Source of the DNA: Bacteroidota bacterium
GTDB lineage: Bacteria; Bacteroidota; Bacteroidia; Flavobacteriales; Flavobacteriaceae
Direction of reading: 5' to 3'
Assembly (NCBI GenBank): GCA_023387965.1
Contig: JAEWHE010000010.1
Coordinates: forward strand, 1 to 64,000
Length of the DNA stretch: 64,000 bases
Numbering within the stretch: position 1 is the stretch's first letter; the number at the start of each line of letters is the position of its first letter. Below are positions 8,317 to 17,222 of this stretch, piece after piece. The position numbers were made by a program, and so were the translations under genes. The notes under the pieces were generated by a model. It did no database searches, was not told where the DNA came from, and saw nothing but the letters and a program-made list of their open reading frames with translations.

Positions 8317-8937
8317 ATGAAAGCACTTTTGCTTCCAACATATTTTCCGTCGATAAGCCAATTTGCGGTGATGATGAATGCTGATTCGGTTACGTTTGAA
8401 GTGGATGATAATTTCCAAAAACAAACCAACCGAAACCGAATGTACGTTTACAGCCCAAACGGGATTCAGTTGCTGAATATTCCAGTGAAACATAGCAATG
8501 GCAAATATCAAAAAACACGTGATGTAAAAATTGAAGATGCTTTCGATTGGCAAAAATTACACTTCAAATCTTTAGAAGCCGCTTATCGTTCGAGTCCGTT
8601 TTTTGAATTTTTTGAAGATGATATTCGTCCGCTTTATGAAAAAAAACATACTTTTTTAACTGATCTTAATTTTGAGGCTTTTGACGTTGTGTGTCACTGT
8701 TTAGGATTGGCTCCTGAATATGAAAAAACCACCGAATATTTTCACGAAGCTGAAGGTTTTGCTGATTTTAGGTTTTTGGCAAATGGCAAAAAAGACACCA
8801 CCATTTTAAAGCCTTACACTCAGGTTTTTGAGGAAAAACACGGTTTTATCAACAATCTTTCTATTTTAGATTTGCTTTTTAACGAAGGAAGGAAAGCGGT
8901 TGATTATCTCGAAAATCAAAAAATAATTTTGCCATAA
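8317..8937 (+). CDS. WbqC family protein
   Basis: 206 residues starting 10 bases after lepB. It shows the WbqC family pattern: LLPTYFPSISQFAVMM at the N-terminus, an NRMYVYSPNGIQLLNIPV strand pair, and WQKLHFKSLEAAYRSSPFFEFF. WbqC-like proteins occur in O-antigen and other sugar clusters and have been proposed to act in amino-sugar modification, but this chromosomal Bacteroidota form sits after lepB and its substrate is unknown. No signal peptide, so cytoplasmic. Confidence 0.85.
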   Translation: MKALLLPTYFPSISQFAVMMNADSVTFEVDDNFQKQTNRNRMYVYSPNGIQLLNIPVKHSNGKYQKTRDVKIEDAFDWQKLHFKSLEAAYRSSPFFEFFEDDIRPLYEKKHTFLTDLNFEAFDVVCHCLGLAPEYEKTTEYFHEAEGFADFRFLANGKKDTTILKPYTQVFEEKHGFINNLSILDLLFNEGRKAVDYLENQKIILP

Positions 8938-8978
8938 TTTTTTACGGACGATTGCAAAAAATCAAATGGTTTTTCCTT

Positions 8979-9108
8979 TAGCCCTGACAGAGCGGAAATC
9001 CTGACATTGCTTGAAAATGGTTCTGGAATTATAGGAGCAAATTGCAATGGCAGATTGCAGCGAAGGCAGGAATGACGATTGTAAAAATTCCTAGTGTTTC
9101 GCTCCTAA
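8979..9108. repeat. Dispersed intergenic structured repeat, copy C
   Basis: Between the convergent wbqC-like and EEP genes. It starts TTTAGCCCTGACAGAGCGGA, has a right arm CAGATTGCAGCGAAGGCAGG matching copy A's right arm in position and sequence, a stem between CATTGC and GCAATG, and ends with GTTTCGCTCCTAA, the same end as copy D. Copies at 3365, 22624, 35121 and 61991. Confidence 0.55.
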
Positions 9109-9113
9109 AAAAT

Positions 9114-10157
9114 TTATTCTTCGATAGCCAAACGGGTAAAAATCGGGAAATGATCTGAGTTTAAGAAGTCAGGAAAATTTTCGAACTCCTTGACTTTCAT
9201 CTTTTTATCTGCAAAAATATAGTCGATTCTGGCGGGATAATAGTTGAAATTATAGCTTTTCCCAAAGCCTTCTCCAGCTTCTTCAAACGTGTCGTTCAGG
9301 TTGCCACGAATGCTTCTGTACACGAAGGAAAACGCGCTGTTGTTCATGTCACCGCAAATAATTTCAGGCAATTTGCTGTTTTTTTTGTGGTTCATGATGA
9401 TTTCAGCTTGCTCTTGTTGGGCTTTGAAAGCTTCGCTGATGCGACGTACAATTTTTTTAGATTTTTGTTCCGTAATGCTGCCATCGGCACTAATTTCGTG
9501 AACGTCTGGCGTGATTTTTATGGATTGCAAGTGCATGTTGTAAACGCGAATCGTGTCGTTTCCTTTTTTAATATCGGCGAAAATGGCGTTGTTGTTCGAA
9601 TTCGGAAATTCGATGTCGCCTTTGCCAATGATGGGAAATTTCGAGAAAATGGCTTGACCGGTTTTGGTGTTTTCGCCTTTCATCAAAATGTATTGATGCG
9701 GATAAGCCCGTAATTTAATTTTCCCTTCGGAATATTCCTGAATGCAGAGAATATCGGGATTTTTGTCATTGATAAAACCTTGAATCAACTCCGGAACGTC
9801 GTCTCTTTCAATCCATTTGTACACGTTTAGCAAGCGGACATTGTAAGACATTACGGTAAAATCATTTTCCGTTTCCGGCAGATTTTTCCCAGAAAATTTA
9901 TAGAATTTATTGATAAATGGAATCCCCATGAGCAACACCAAAATGGGCAACAAAACTTGGCGTTTCATTTGGATTGCCCAATAAATCAGGAACAAAACGT
10001 TGACGATTAAAATTAGCGGCAACACTAACGTAATCACTGATAATAATGGGAAAAGTTTTGGCGCTAAAAACGGTAAAATGTACGCCAAAAACGTGATTAT
10101 TGCCAAAATCACGTTGAAGCTAAACATCATTTTATTGAACCACGACAAATTTTTCAT
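9114..10157 (-). CDS. Membrane-anchored endonuclease/exonuclease/phosphatase family protein
   Basis: 347 residues. Three hydrophobic helices fill residues about 8-90, then an EEP-fold domain follows: MSYNVRLLN (metal site Asn, near 103-111), DILCIQEYSE (catalytic Glu), VYNMHLQS, ICGDMNN (Asp and Asn of the active site) and the terminal SDHFPIF (His). All landmarks of the family are present, so a phosphoesterase is likely, but the substrate (DNA, lipid or other) cannot be told. Topology places the domain in the periplasm or cytoplasm depending on helix count. Last gene of the mutL-rhomboid-rhomboid operon, 10 bases after the previous stop. Confidence 0.85.
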   Translation of the reverse strand: MKNLSWFNKMMFSFNVILAIITFLAYILPFLAPKLFPLLSVITLVLPLILIVNVLFLIYWAIQMKRQVLLPILVLLMGIPFINKFYKFSGKNLPETENDFTVMSYNVRLLNVYKWIERDDVPELIQGFINDKNPDILCIQEYSEGKIKLRAYPHQYILMKGENTKTGQAIFSKFPIIGKGDIEFPNSNNNAIFADIKKGNDTIRVYNMHLQSIKITPDVHEISADGSITEQKSKKIVRRISEAFKAQQEQAEIIMNHKKNSKLPEIICGDMNNSAFSFVYRSIRGNLNDTFEEAGEGFGKSYNFNYYPARIDYIFADKKMKVKEFENFPDFLNSDHFPIFTRLAIEE

Positions 10158-10167
10158 CCGTACTGCG

Positions 10168-11031
10168 TTAGTTTTTACCGGCTTTAAAAAGGAAATCTTT
10201 TTCTTCTTTTGAAAGACTTTCGTAACCTGATTTACTGATTTTGTCTAAAATCTCGTCTATTTGTTGCTGCGTTTTGTCTTTACCTTTTGAATTAAACGTA
10301 GTTTCAGCGGGTTTGTTTTTATTTTTATGCACTTTTTTAAATGGCGTGCTTTTTTTCGGTTTAAACAAATCGGTAAAAAAGTTCAGGAAATTGGTGAGAA
10401 TATTGCTCAAATCTGTTCCGTTTTGCAACAATTTGATGTAAGAAAAACCAAAAAACGCACCTCCTAAATGGGCAATATGGCCGCCCATATTACTGCTTTT
10501 TATTTGAATTAAATCCAAAATAACAAATACCAAAGCCACATGCCAAAGCTTTACCCTACCTATCAAAAGCAAACGGATTTCATACAAAGGTGCATAAACG
10601 GCAACCGCAATCATCACTGCCATAATCGCTCCAGAAGCGCCAATAAGTTGGGCTTCGTGGTTGAGAACAAAATAAGAAACGAGATACAAAATTCCGGCAA
10701 AAAAACCACCTAAAATGTAAACGCCCAGAAATTGTTTTTGTGTAAAAAATGTGAGAAATAGTCTTCCCGCGAAATTGAGCATGATCATGTTGAAGAGCAA
10801 ATGCAAAATTTCGACGTGGAGAAATTGATAGGTCAATAAAGTCCAAGGTCTTGTGATGAAAACCGAAAGATTAGAATTGAGTTCTAACCACGGCATAACG
10901 GCTAAAAAACCGTTTGTAGAAAATGCGTAAAGGATCATCAGCGGGATGGCAATGCCAACGTTCCAGAAAATTAATTGCTGGACAATGCCTCCTGATTTGT
11001 ATTGCAGTTTTAAATCGTCTAAAATATTCAT
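10168..11031 (-). CDS. Rhomboid family intramembrane serine protease with C-terminal tail
   Basis: 287 residues with a six-helix rhomboid core. The oxyanion motif LHLLFN is at about 76-81, the catalytic Ser is S133 in GASGA, and the His is H188 in GGHIAHLGG. After the core comes a basic cytoplasmic linker and a conserved-looking tail (QIDEILDKISKSGYESLSKEE, about 256-276) that occurs at the end of many Bacteroidota rhomboids (DUF6576-like). It cleaves transmembrane substrates; none is known here. It lies 8 bases after a second rhomboid gene, forming a tandem pair. Confidence 0.92.
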   Translation of the reverse strand: MNILDDLKLQYKSGGIVQQLIFWNVGIAIPLMILYAFSTNGFLAVMPWLELNSNLSVFITRPWTLLTYQFLHVEILHLLFNMIMLNFAGRLFLTFFTQKQFLGVYILGGFFAGILYLVSYFVLNHEAQLIGASGAIMAVMIAVAVYAPLYEIRLLLIGRVKLWHVALVFVILDLIQIKSSNMGGHIAHLGGAFFGFSYIKLLQNGTDLSNILTNFLNFFTDLFKPKKSTPFKKVHKNKNKPAETTFNSKGKDKTQQQIDEILDKISKSGYESLSKEEKDFLFKAGKN

Positions 11032-11039
11032 GGCTAATA

Positions 11040-11849
11040 TTAATTCCAGCGATGGTTGTCAAATTGATTTTTTTTCCAAATCCACATCATGATAAATCCT
11101 ACAATAGCACCTCCAATGTGGGCAAAATGCGCAACACCTCCGCCTCCACTTCCAAAGATAGAATTTCCGGAAACGCCGAGGTATAAATCTAACAATAAAA
11201 TTCCGGGAACGAAAAATTTTGCCTTAATTGGAACTGGTAAAAACAAGAGCATCAATTCGGCATTGGGAAACATAAAAGCAAACGCGACTAACAGACCGTA
11301 AATGGCTCCAGAAGCTCCAACTGCCGGGATTTGATTGGCTTGAGCTGCCATCAAAATGTCGTCAAATTTGGACTGATTGATGTTTGCAGCTGTTAAAATA
11401 TTTTTCACTTGTCCATCAACCATTACTCCGTTTTCAAATAAAGCTTTATAGTTTGTGTTGAGTAAAATTTTAATTTCTTCCGGACTTAAATTAGCTGAAA
11501 CGCTTTCTAAATGATGATGAATCTCAAAATAATTTACCCCAGAATGAAACAAAGCTGCTCCAATTCCGCAGGAAATGTAAAAAAACAAGAATTTTTTTCC
11601 ACCCCAGAAATGTTCTAATGCAGAACCAAAAGAATACAAAGCAAACATATTGAAAAAGAGATGTCCAATTTGCGGAAATCGCGCATGCATAAACATGTGC
11701 GTGATAATTTGCCAAGGGGCAAAATTGCTATTTTCGAAATGATAAAGCGAAAGATATTGGTAAGCAGAATCGCCCACAATTTGCGAACCGATGTAAAAAA
11801 TAATGTTGATAATCAGTAGCTGTTTCACTACCGGAGTGATATTCATCAT
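11040..11849 (-). CDS. Rhomboid family intramembrane serine protease with long loop
   Basis: 269 residues. HLFFN (about 63-67) supplies the oxyanion site, S180 in GASGA the nucleophile, and H244 in VAHFAHIGG the base. A hydrophilic insertion of roughly 65 residues (about 108-174) sits between transmembrane helices ahead of the catalytic Ser, which the neighbouring rhomboid lacks. The start ATG overlaps the mutL stop by 4 bases (ATGA), so translation is probably coupled. The two rhomboids share active-site motifs but are otherwise quite different, so they likely have different substrates. Confidence 0.92.
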   Translation of the reverse strand: MMNITPVVKQLLIINIIFYIGSQIVGDSAYQYLSLYHFENSNFAPWQIITHMFMHARFPQIGHLFFNMFALYSFGSALEHFWGGKKFLFFYISCGIGAALFHSGVNYFEIHHHLESVSANLSPEEIKILLNTNYKALFENGVMVDGQVKNILTAANINQSKFDDILMAAQANQIPAVGASGAIYGLLVAFAFMFPNAELMLLFLPVPIKAKFFVPGILLLDLYLGVSGNSIFGSGGGGVAHFAHIGGAIVGFIMMWIWKKNQFDNHRWN

Positions 11850-13720
11850 AAACTAAATTTTTTGTCTAAATCTTCTACCGTCATCGTAATGAAAGTAGGT
11901 TTGTAAAACGGCGAAATGTCAGGTTCTTTGCAAGCAAAAAGTGCGTTAACCAAATTTTCTTGTTCTTTTTCGGTTAAACTTGAACCAGTTTTTACAGCCA
12001 AACTTTTTGCCATCGATTTAGAAATGGTGTCGTTTTGGCTGAAACTGTTTTCAGGAATTCCGTCTTGTAAATCATTTAAAAGTTGTTCCAAAAGTATAGA
12101 AACTTCGCTCTCAGAAACGTTCACCGGAATCCCGGAAATAATAATATTATCTGAATTTATTTCTTCAAAAACAAAACCCGTGTTCACCAAAGACTGTTCT
12201 AATTCGGCAATTAAATTTACTTCTAAAACCGAAAAATAAAGATGCAACGGAAATAACAATTGCTGACTTGAAGCTTGATGAACCGTGATATTTGCTAAAA
12301 ATTGTTCGTACAAAACCCGTTGATGTGCTCGTTGCTGATCAATAATTACCATCCCGGATTTTATGGGACTTACAATGTATTTTTTGTGAATTTGGTAGGT
12401 TTTATGAACCGTTTGTTCGATTTCGGTATCATTAAAAAGTGATCCGGTCACTTCTTCGGATTCAATCGAAATATTTTCGACAGCCAAAGTTTCAGTGTCA
12501 TGCTTTAAACCAACATACAAACTTTCCCAAGATGGCGAAGGTTGGTTTTTTTTATACGAAAATGACTCGGTTTTAAAAACACTTTTGCTTTGACCAAAAT
12601 TCGGTTTTTCATCAGCAAAAGGATTAAAATTTCTGTCAACTTCAATCAACGGAACCGCAGATTCTTTATTTTGATAAGCATACGGAGTATCTAAATTTGG
12701 ATCTCGGTCAAAATCCAAAACTGGCGCCACGTTAAATTGTCCCAAACTATGTTTCACTGTCGAACGCAAAATAGCGTACAAAGCGTGTTCGTCATCAAAT
12801 TTTATTTCAGTTTTAGTCGGATGAATGTTAATGTCAATCGTATTTGGAGGAACATCCAAATAAATAAAATAACTCGGTTGGCAACCATCTTTCAGCAAAC
12901 CTTCGTAAGCCGCCATCACGGCATGATGCAAATAACCACTCTTGATAAATCGATTATTTACAAAGAAAAATTGTTCACCTCGTCCTTTTTTGGCAAATTC
13001 AGGTTTACCAGCAAAACCTTCAATACTAACGATTTCCGTCCCTTCTTGCAAAGGCACTAATTTTTCATTGGTTTTTCCCGAAAATATATTTACAATTCGC
13101 TGACGCAAGTTAGAAGCCGGAAGATTAAATTGTTCGCTTCCGTTATGGTACATCGTAAAATGAATATTAGGATGTGCCATTGCCACGCGATGAAATTCGT
13201 CTAAAATATGACGGTATTCCACAGTGTCCGATTTCAGAAAATTCCTTCTGGCGGGAATATTAAAAAATAAATTTTTAATCGAAAATGAAGTTCCTTTTGG
13301 TACAACCGCCACTTCCTGCGAAATAAATTTACTACCTTCAATAATCAGGTGAACGCCTAATTCTTCTTGTTCCTGACGCGTTTTAAGTTCCACGTGAGCG
13401 ATTGCCGCAATGGATGCCAAAGCTTCTCCCCGAAAACCTTTGGTATTCAAAGAAAATAAATCTTCGGCATGGCGAATTTTAGAAGTTGCGTGTCTAGCAA
13501 AACAAAGTCGGGCATCTGTAACCGTCATTCCAACACCGTTATCAATTACCTGAACCAGCGATTTTCCAGCATCTTTGATGATTAATTTAATGTCGGTAGC
13601 TTTGGCATCAACAGCATTTTCGAGTAATTCTTTCACCACCGAAGCAGGACGTTGCACGACTTCGCCGGCAGCAATTTGGTTGGCAACATGGTCTGGAAGT
13701 AATTGAATTATGCTCGACAT
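11846..13720 (-). CDS. mutL: DNA mismatch repair protein MutL
   Basis: 624 residues. The GHKL ATPase domain shows ELLENAVDAKAT (about 31-42), DNGVGM, TKGFRGEALASIAAI and GTSFSIKNLFFNIPARRNFL; the transducer domain contains FVNNRFIKS and the IDINIHPTKTEIKF segment. The C-terminal dimerisation domain follows a variable linker; I see a Q-R-A-H-Q-R-V-L-Y-E-Q segment where endonuclease MutLs carry DQHAxxER, with Gln-Gln-Arg in place of Asp-Gln-His, so nicking activity is doubtful. First gene of the operon with two rhomboids and an EEP protein. Confidence 0.96.
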   Translation of the reverse strand: MSSIIQLLPDHVANQIAAGEVVQRPASVVKELLENAVDAKATDIKLIIKDAGKSLVQVIDNGVGMTVTDARLCFARHATSKIRHAEDLFSLNTKGFRGEALASIAAIAHVELKTRQEQEELGVHLIIEGSKFISQEVAVVPKGTSFSIKNLFFNIPARRNFLKSDTVEYRHILDEFHRVAMAHPNIHFTMYHNGSEQFNLPASNLRQRIVNIFSGKTNEKLVPLQEGTEIVSIEGFAGKPEFAKKGRGEQFFFVNNRFIKSGYLHHAVMAAYEGLLKDGCQPSYFIYLDVPPNTIDINIHPTKTEIKFDDEHALYAILRSTVKHSLGQFNVAPVLDFDRDPNLDTPYAYQNKESAVPLIEVDRNFNPFADEKPNFGQSKSVFKTESFSYKKNQPSPSWESLYVGLKHDTETLAVENISIESEEVTGSLFNDTEIEQTVHKTYQIHKKYIVSPIKSGMVIIDQQRAHQRVLYEQFLANITVHQASSQQLLFPLHLYFSVLEVNLIAELEQSLVNTGFVFEEINSDNIIISGIPVNVSESEVSILLEQLLNDLQDGIPENSFSQNDTISKSMAKSLAVKTGSSLTEKEQENLVNALFACKEPDISPFYKPTFITMTVEDLDKKFSL

Positions 13721-13742
13721 TTTTTGTTTTGAAATTGACTTT

Positions 13743-13750
13743 CAAAGATA
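13743..13750 (-). promoter_or_regulatory. -7 box TATCTTTG for the mutL operon
   Basis: Exact TAnnTTTG on the minus strand, 23 bases before the mutL ATG. No convincing -33 element was seen at the right distance. Confidence 0.55.
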
Positions 13751-13807
13751 CATAATTGAAAAAGATTTCAGCCGAAATTCTGTTTCAAAAAAGATTAAAA
13801 TTTCCAT

Positions 13808-13848
13808 AAAAAAAACCTGATTTCTGCCGAAAAAGCAAAAATCAAGTT
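13808..13848 (-). terminator. Terminator downstream of ribH
   Basis: On the minus strand, AACTTGATTT pairs with AAATCAGGTT (one G-U) around a 15-base loop and is followed by a T run, shortly after the ribH stop. Confidence 0.65.
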
Positions 13849-13870
13849 CCATATTTCTATTTAAAAAAAA

Positions 13871-14362
13871 TTATCCGGCTTGTTGTCTCAACCACGCCAT
13901 TTTGATTGCGGCAATAGCAGCTTCGGTTCCTTTATTTCCATGGATTCCGCCACTTCTATCAATACTTTGCTGCTGATTATTATCGGTTAAAACACAAAAA
14001 ATTACGGGAACATCCGTTTGCACATTCAAATCTTTGATGCCTTGCGTCACGCCTTCACACACAAAATCAAAATGTTTGGTTTCGCCTTGAATCACACAAC
14101 CAATCACAATCACGCAATCCACATTTTGGGTTTCAATCATTTTTTTGGCACCGTAAACGAGCTCAAAACTTCCGGGAACATTCCAGCGAACGATATTTTT
14201 AGGAAGCGTTCCGCAATCGAGCAAAGCGGCTTCTGCTCCCGAAAAAAGTCCTTCGGTAATGACATCGTTCCATTCTGAAACAACAATCCCAAACCGAAAA
14301 TTTTCCGAGTTTGGGATTGTGTTTTTATCGTATTCTGATAAATTTTTATTTGCTGTCGCCAT
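13871..14362 (-). CDS. ribH: 6,7-dimethyl-8-ribityllumazine synthase
   Basis: 163 residues, normal for the icosahedral or pentameric enzyme. FGIVVSEWND (about 24-33) starts the fold, NVPGSFELVYGAKKM holds the phosphate/pyrimidine site, VIGCVIQGETKHFDFVCEGVTQGI carries the catalytic His, and PVIFCVLTDNN the last strand. It joins the pyrimidine and the 4-carbon butanone phosphate in the penultimate step of riboflavin synthesis. Not next to other rib genes. A short simple-sequence stretch (14363-14398) separates it from the TPR gene upstream, with which it could be co-transcribed. Confidence 0.96.
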   Translation of the reverse strand: MATANKNLSEYDKNTIPNSENFRFGIVVSEWNDVITEGLFSGAEAALLDCGTLPKNIVRWNVPGSFELVYGAKKMIETQNVDCVIVIGCVIQGETKHFDFVCEGVTQGIKDLNVQTDVPVIFCVLTDNNQQQSIDRSGGIHGNKGTEAAIAAIKMAWLRQQAG

Positions 14363-14398
14363 TTAATGGATTTCAGATTTTAGATTTCAGATTGTAGA
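14363..14398. repeat. Simple repeat of TTTCAGATT-like words
   Basis: Upstream of ribH, ATTTCAGATTTTAGATTTC and a second ATTTCAGATTGTAGA form about three imperfect 11-base words. Similar words occur at 34970. Confidence 0.4.
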
Positions 14399-14433
14399 CT
14401 GCAAAAAAATGCAACCTAAAAACTGAGCTTAAA

Positions 14434-15225
14434 TTATTGCGCCAAACCAATCATCGCATCAATATTTTGTGCTTCGATTGAAGTGTCGTATTTTTCTTTA
14501 ATCTCTGTAAAATATTTTAAAGCATCTTCTTTTTGGTTTAATGCCAAAGCAGTTTGTCCGGCTTTTAGCAAAAATCTCGGCGAAGTCACTTCGTTTTCAT
14601 TCAATTTAGCCGCTTTCAAATAGTATTCTAAAGCTTCTTTTGGCTGGTTCAATTGTGAAAAAGCATCACCAATTGCCCCTTTTGCCAATGGTGCTACAAA
14701 CGCATCATCCGACTTGAATTTCTCAAGAGATTCAATTGCTTCTTTGTATTTTTTAGTTTGAAGATATGCGATTCCAGCATAATAATTAGCTAAATTTCCA
14801 GCATCAGTTCCTGAAAAATCTTCCGCAATTTGCACAAATCCTGGTTGCCCTTCAGTTACTTTTAAAGAAAGAGCATACAATGAATCAGCTACTTTAGCAT
14901 CAGTTGCATTGGCTGCTTCTTGGAAATGTTTTTGGGCTTGCGCCAAACTGTTAGCAGCATCTTGTTCTTTCGGACCTACAATAAATTTGGTGTAAACCAA
15001 CCAGCCAATTGCCACAACAGCAATCGCACCAATCACACCAAAAATAATTTTTTGATTATTAGCAACCCACTCTTCGGTTTTTGAAGCGCCTTCATCCAAA
15101 GAATTAAAAACACCAGCAGTGGTACTGTCTTGTTCAGAAATGTTACCTAACTGATCTTGTTCAAATGTTTCTTCGTCTTGCTTTGGTTTTGGGGCTTTGT
15201 ATCCTCGTTTGTTATAAGTTGCCAT
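14434..15225 (-). CDS. TPR-containing inner-membrane protein (YfgM-like)
   Basis: 263 residues when started at the ATG at 15225 (MATYNKRGYK); an in-frame extension upstream is possible but reads through the promoter and is not coding-like. A basic, acidic-mixed cytoplasmic N-terminus is followed by one transmembrane helix (about 60-82) and then TPR repeats (LANYYAGIAYLQTKKYKEAIESL; APLAKGAIGDAFSQLNQPKEALEYY; LLKAGQTALALNQKEDALKYF). Topology and size match the tetratricopeptide family related to YfgM, a Sec-associated chaperone partner. Its role in Bacteroidota is not established. Confidence 0.85.
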   Translation of the reverse strand: MATYNKRGYKAPKPKQDEETFEQDQLGNISEQDSTTAGVFNSLDEGASKTEEWVANNQKIIFGVIGAIAVVAIGWLVYTKFIVGPKEQDAANSLAQAQKHFQEAANATDAKVADSLYALSLKVTEGQPGFVQIAEDFSGTDAGNLANYYAGIAYLQTKKYKEAIESLEKFKSDDAFVAPLAKGAIGDAFSQLNQPKEALEYYLKAAKLNENEVTSPRFLLKAGQTALALNQKEDALKYFTEIKEKYDTSIEAQNIDAMIGLAQ

Positions 15226-15249
15226 TAATTTTCTAAATTTAGTGAGGTG

Positions 15250-15257
15250 CAAAAATA
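15250..15257 (-). promoter_or_regulatory. -7 box TATTTTTG for the TPR gene
   Basis: Exact TAnnTTTG on the minus strand, 25 bases before the ATG at 15225. It falls inside the longer reading frame, which supports the shorter start. Confidence 0.5.
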
Positions 15258-15371
15258 AAATTTTTATTGAAATGTAAAAGATGTTTTTATCGTTATTTTT
15301 CAATAATTTGCATGCCCTAAAAACCGATTCGTTAAATTTAGGCGAGTTCCTTATTCAATAGCCGTTTTCAG

Positions 15372-16451
15372 ATGTATCTCAAAAATATTTCTCTTTTAAA
15401 TTATAAAAATTTCTCCGAGGTTAGTTTTAATTTCGACCAAAAAATCAATTGTTTGGTGGGGAAAAACGGCGTGGGCAAAACTAATGTCCTCGATGCTATT
15501 TATCATTTGGCCTACGGCAAAAGTTATTTTAATCCGTTAGCGGTGCAAAATATTCGTCATGGAGAAGATTTTTTTGTGATTGATGGCGAATTTGAAAAAG
15601 ATAACCGAACGGAGCAAATTGTTTGTTCGCTTAAAAAAGGACAAAAAAAAGTGCTGAAACGAAATGGTAAACCTTACGAAAAATTTTCCGACCATGTAGG
15701 ATTTGTGCCTCTTGTGATGATTTCGCCGGCAGATCGAGACCTTATTATAGAAGGTAGCGAAACGCGAAGAAAATTTCTGGATTCGGTGATTTCACAGTCG
15801 GATACGAAGTATTTACAAGAATTGATTCAGTATCAAAAATTAATTGCCCAACGAAATGCTTTGCTGAAATATTTTGCTTTGAACCACACTTTTGACGCCA
15901 CAACGCTCGAAGTTTACAACGAACAATTGGAAGATTTAGGACAATCGATTTTTGAAACAAGAAAAAAATTTATGGAGATTTTCTCCCCTATTTTTGCCAA
16001 ACACCACAGCGCTATTACCGGAAACGCCGAAAACGTGAATGTGATTTACGAAAGCCAACTTCAGGAAAAAAATTTACGACAGCTTTTTGCAGAAAGTTTA
16101 GCCAAAGATCGGGTGTTGCACTATACCTCTTCGGGTGTTCACAAAGACGATTTATCATTTGAAATTGACCAACATCCTATCAAAAAATTTGGTTCGCAAG
16201 GACAACAGAAATCTTTTTTAATTGCGCTGAAATTGGCACAATTTGATTTTTTAAAACAAAAAAGCAATCAAAAACCCATTCTTTTATTCGACGATATTTT
16301 TGATAAATTAGATGAAACTCGGGTGGAAAAAATTATTCAAATGGTAAATAATGACGATTTCGGACAGCTTTTTATTTCCGACACTCACGCCGAAAGAACC
16401 GAAGCTCTTGTAAAATCGATGCATCAGAGTTATCAGGTTTTTCAGTTATAA
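15372..16451 (+). CDS. recF: DNA replication and repair protein RecF
   Basis: 359 residues. Walker A GKNGVGKTN is at residues 30-38, the ABC-type signature region at FGSQGQQKSFLIALKLAQ (about 276-293), and Walker B ILLFDDIFDKLDETR near 304-318. SSGVHKDDLSFEI is also typical. RecF helps load RecA at gaps via RecOR. It is not next to dnaN or gyrB here, as usual in Bacteroidota. It starts a plus-strand run divergent from the TPR gene; a candidate promoter is TTTG at 15307 with TAAATTTA at 15333. Confidence 0.96.
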   Translation: MYLKNISLLNYKNFSEVSFNFDQKINCLVGKNGVGKTNVLDAIYHLAYGKSYFNPLAVQNIRHGEDFFVIDGEFEKDNRTEQIVCSLKKGQKKVLKRNGKPYEKFSDHVGFVPLVMISPADRDLIIEGSETRRKFLDSVISQSDTKYLQELIQYQKLIAQRNALLKYFALNHTFDATTLEVYNEQLEDLGQSIFETRKKFMEIFSPIFAKHHSAITGNAENVNVIYESQLQEKNLRQLFAESLAKDRVLHYTSSGVHKDDLSFEIDQHPIKKFGSQGQQKSFLIALKLAQFDFLKQKSNQKPILLFDDIFDKLDETRVEKIIQMVNNDDFGQLFISDTHAERTEALVKSMHQSYQVFQL

Positions 16452-16496
16452 TTTGTTCCAAAAAATGCCTACATTAGTGTAAATTTTATCGAAAAA

Positions 16497-17171
16497 ATGG
16501 TTTCAAAAAAAATACTTCAGTTTTTAAACGACATCAAAAAAAACAACAACCGCGAGTGGTTTCACGCTAATAAAAATTCTTACGAAGAATACAAAACCGC
16601 TTATTCTCAACTTATTCAGGAATTTTTAGACGAAATGATTCCGTTAGACGATTCGCTTCGGCAATTGGAAGTAAAAGATTGTAGTTTTAGAATTGCCCGC
16701 GACATTCGATTTTCAAAGGACAAAACGCCTTACAAAACGCATTTGGGCATTTGGCTTTCGGGAGGAACCAAAAACACTAATTTACCCGGATATTACATTC
16801 ATATTGAAGAAGGAAAAAGTTTTATTGCCGCCGGAGTTTGGTGGCCGGATAATATTGATTTGAAAAAAATCAGGAAAGAAATCGCCTATTTTTATGAGGA
16901 TTTAGAAGAAATTGTAAACGATAAAAATTTTGTCAAAGAATTCAAATCTTTAGATATCGACGAAAATAATTCTTTAAAAACGGCTCCAAAAGATTTTGAC
17001 AAAAACCATCCCGCGATTAAATATTTGAGATTAAAAAGTTTTACCGCATCGCAGAATATTGATAATCAATTATTAAAAGATAAAGATTTTGTCAAAAAAG
17101 TGGCCGAAAAACTAATCGTTTTGAAACCTTTGAACGAATTTTTAACAAGAGCCTTAACCACCGAAGATTAA
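16497..17171 (+). CDS. DUF2461 domain protein
   Basis: 224 residues matching the DUF2461/TIGR02453 family: ILQFLNDIKKNNNREWFHANKN at the start, FRIARDIRFSKDKTPYKTHLGIW in the middle and GYYIHIEEGKSFIAAGVWWPD following. The function of the family is unknown; it is cytoplasmic and widespread in Bacteroidota. It lies between recF (45 bases) and murB (about 50 bases). Confidence 0.9.
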   Translation: MVSKKILQFLNDIKKNNNREWFHANKNSYEEYKTAYSQLIQEFLDEMIPLDDSLRQLEVKDCSFRIARDIRFSKDKTPYKTHLGIWLSGGTKNTNLPGYYIHIEEGKSFIAAGVWWPDNIDLKKIRKEIAYFYEDLEEIVNDKNFVKEFKSLDIDENNSLKTAPKDFDKNHPAIKYLRLKSFTASQNIDNQLLKDKDFVKKVAEKLIVLKPLNEFLTRALTTED

Positions 17172-17195
17172 TTATGATTATCCCGTAGATTGAAT

Positions 17196-17203
17196 TATTT
17201 TTG
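17196..17203 (+). promoter_or_regulatory. -7 box TATTTTTG for murB
   Basis: Exact TAnnTTTG, 20 bases before the ATG at 17223. It supports that start over a TTG at 17190, which would lie upstream of the box. Confidence 0.5.
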
Positions 17204-17222
17204 CCAACAATTAAATTCGGAA

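Noticed and set aside
9387..9713. 108-codon plus-strand frame inside the EEP gene
   Set aside because: It is antisense to a well-supported gene and shows no family motif.
11916..12239. 107-codon plus-strand frame inside mutL
   Set aside because: Antisense shadow of mutL with no independent support.
14434..15303. Longer start for the TPR gene at 15303
   Set aside because: The extension spans the TATTTTTG promoter and has no coding character; ATG 15225 fits the family.
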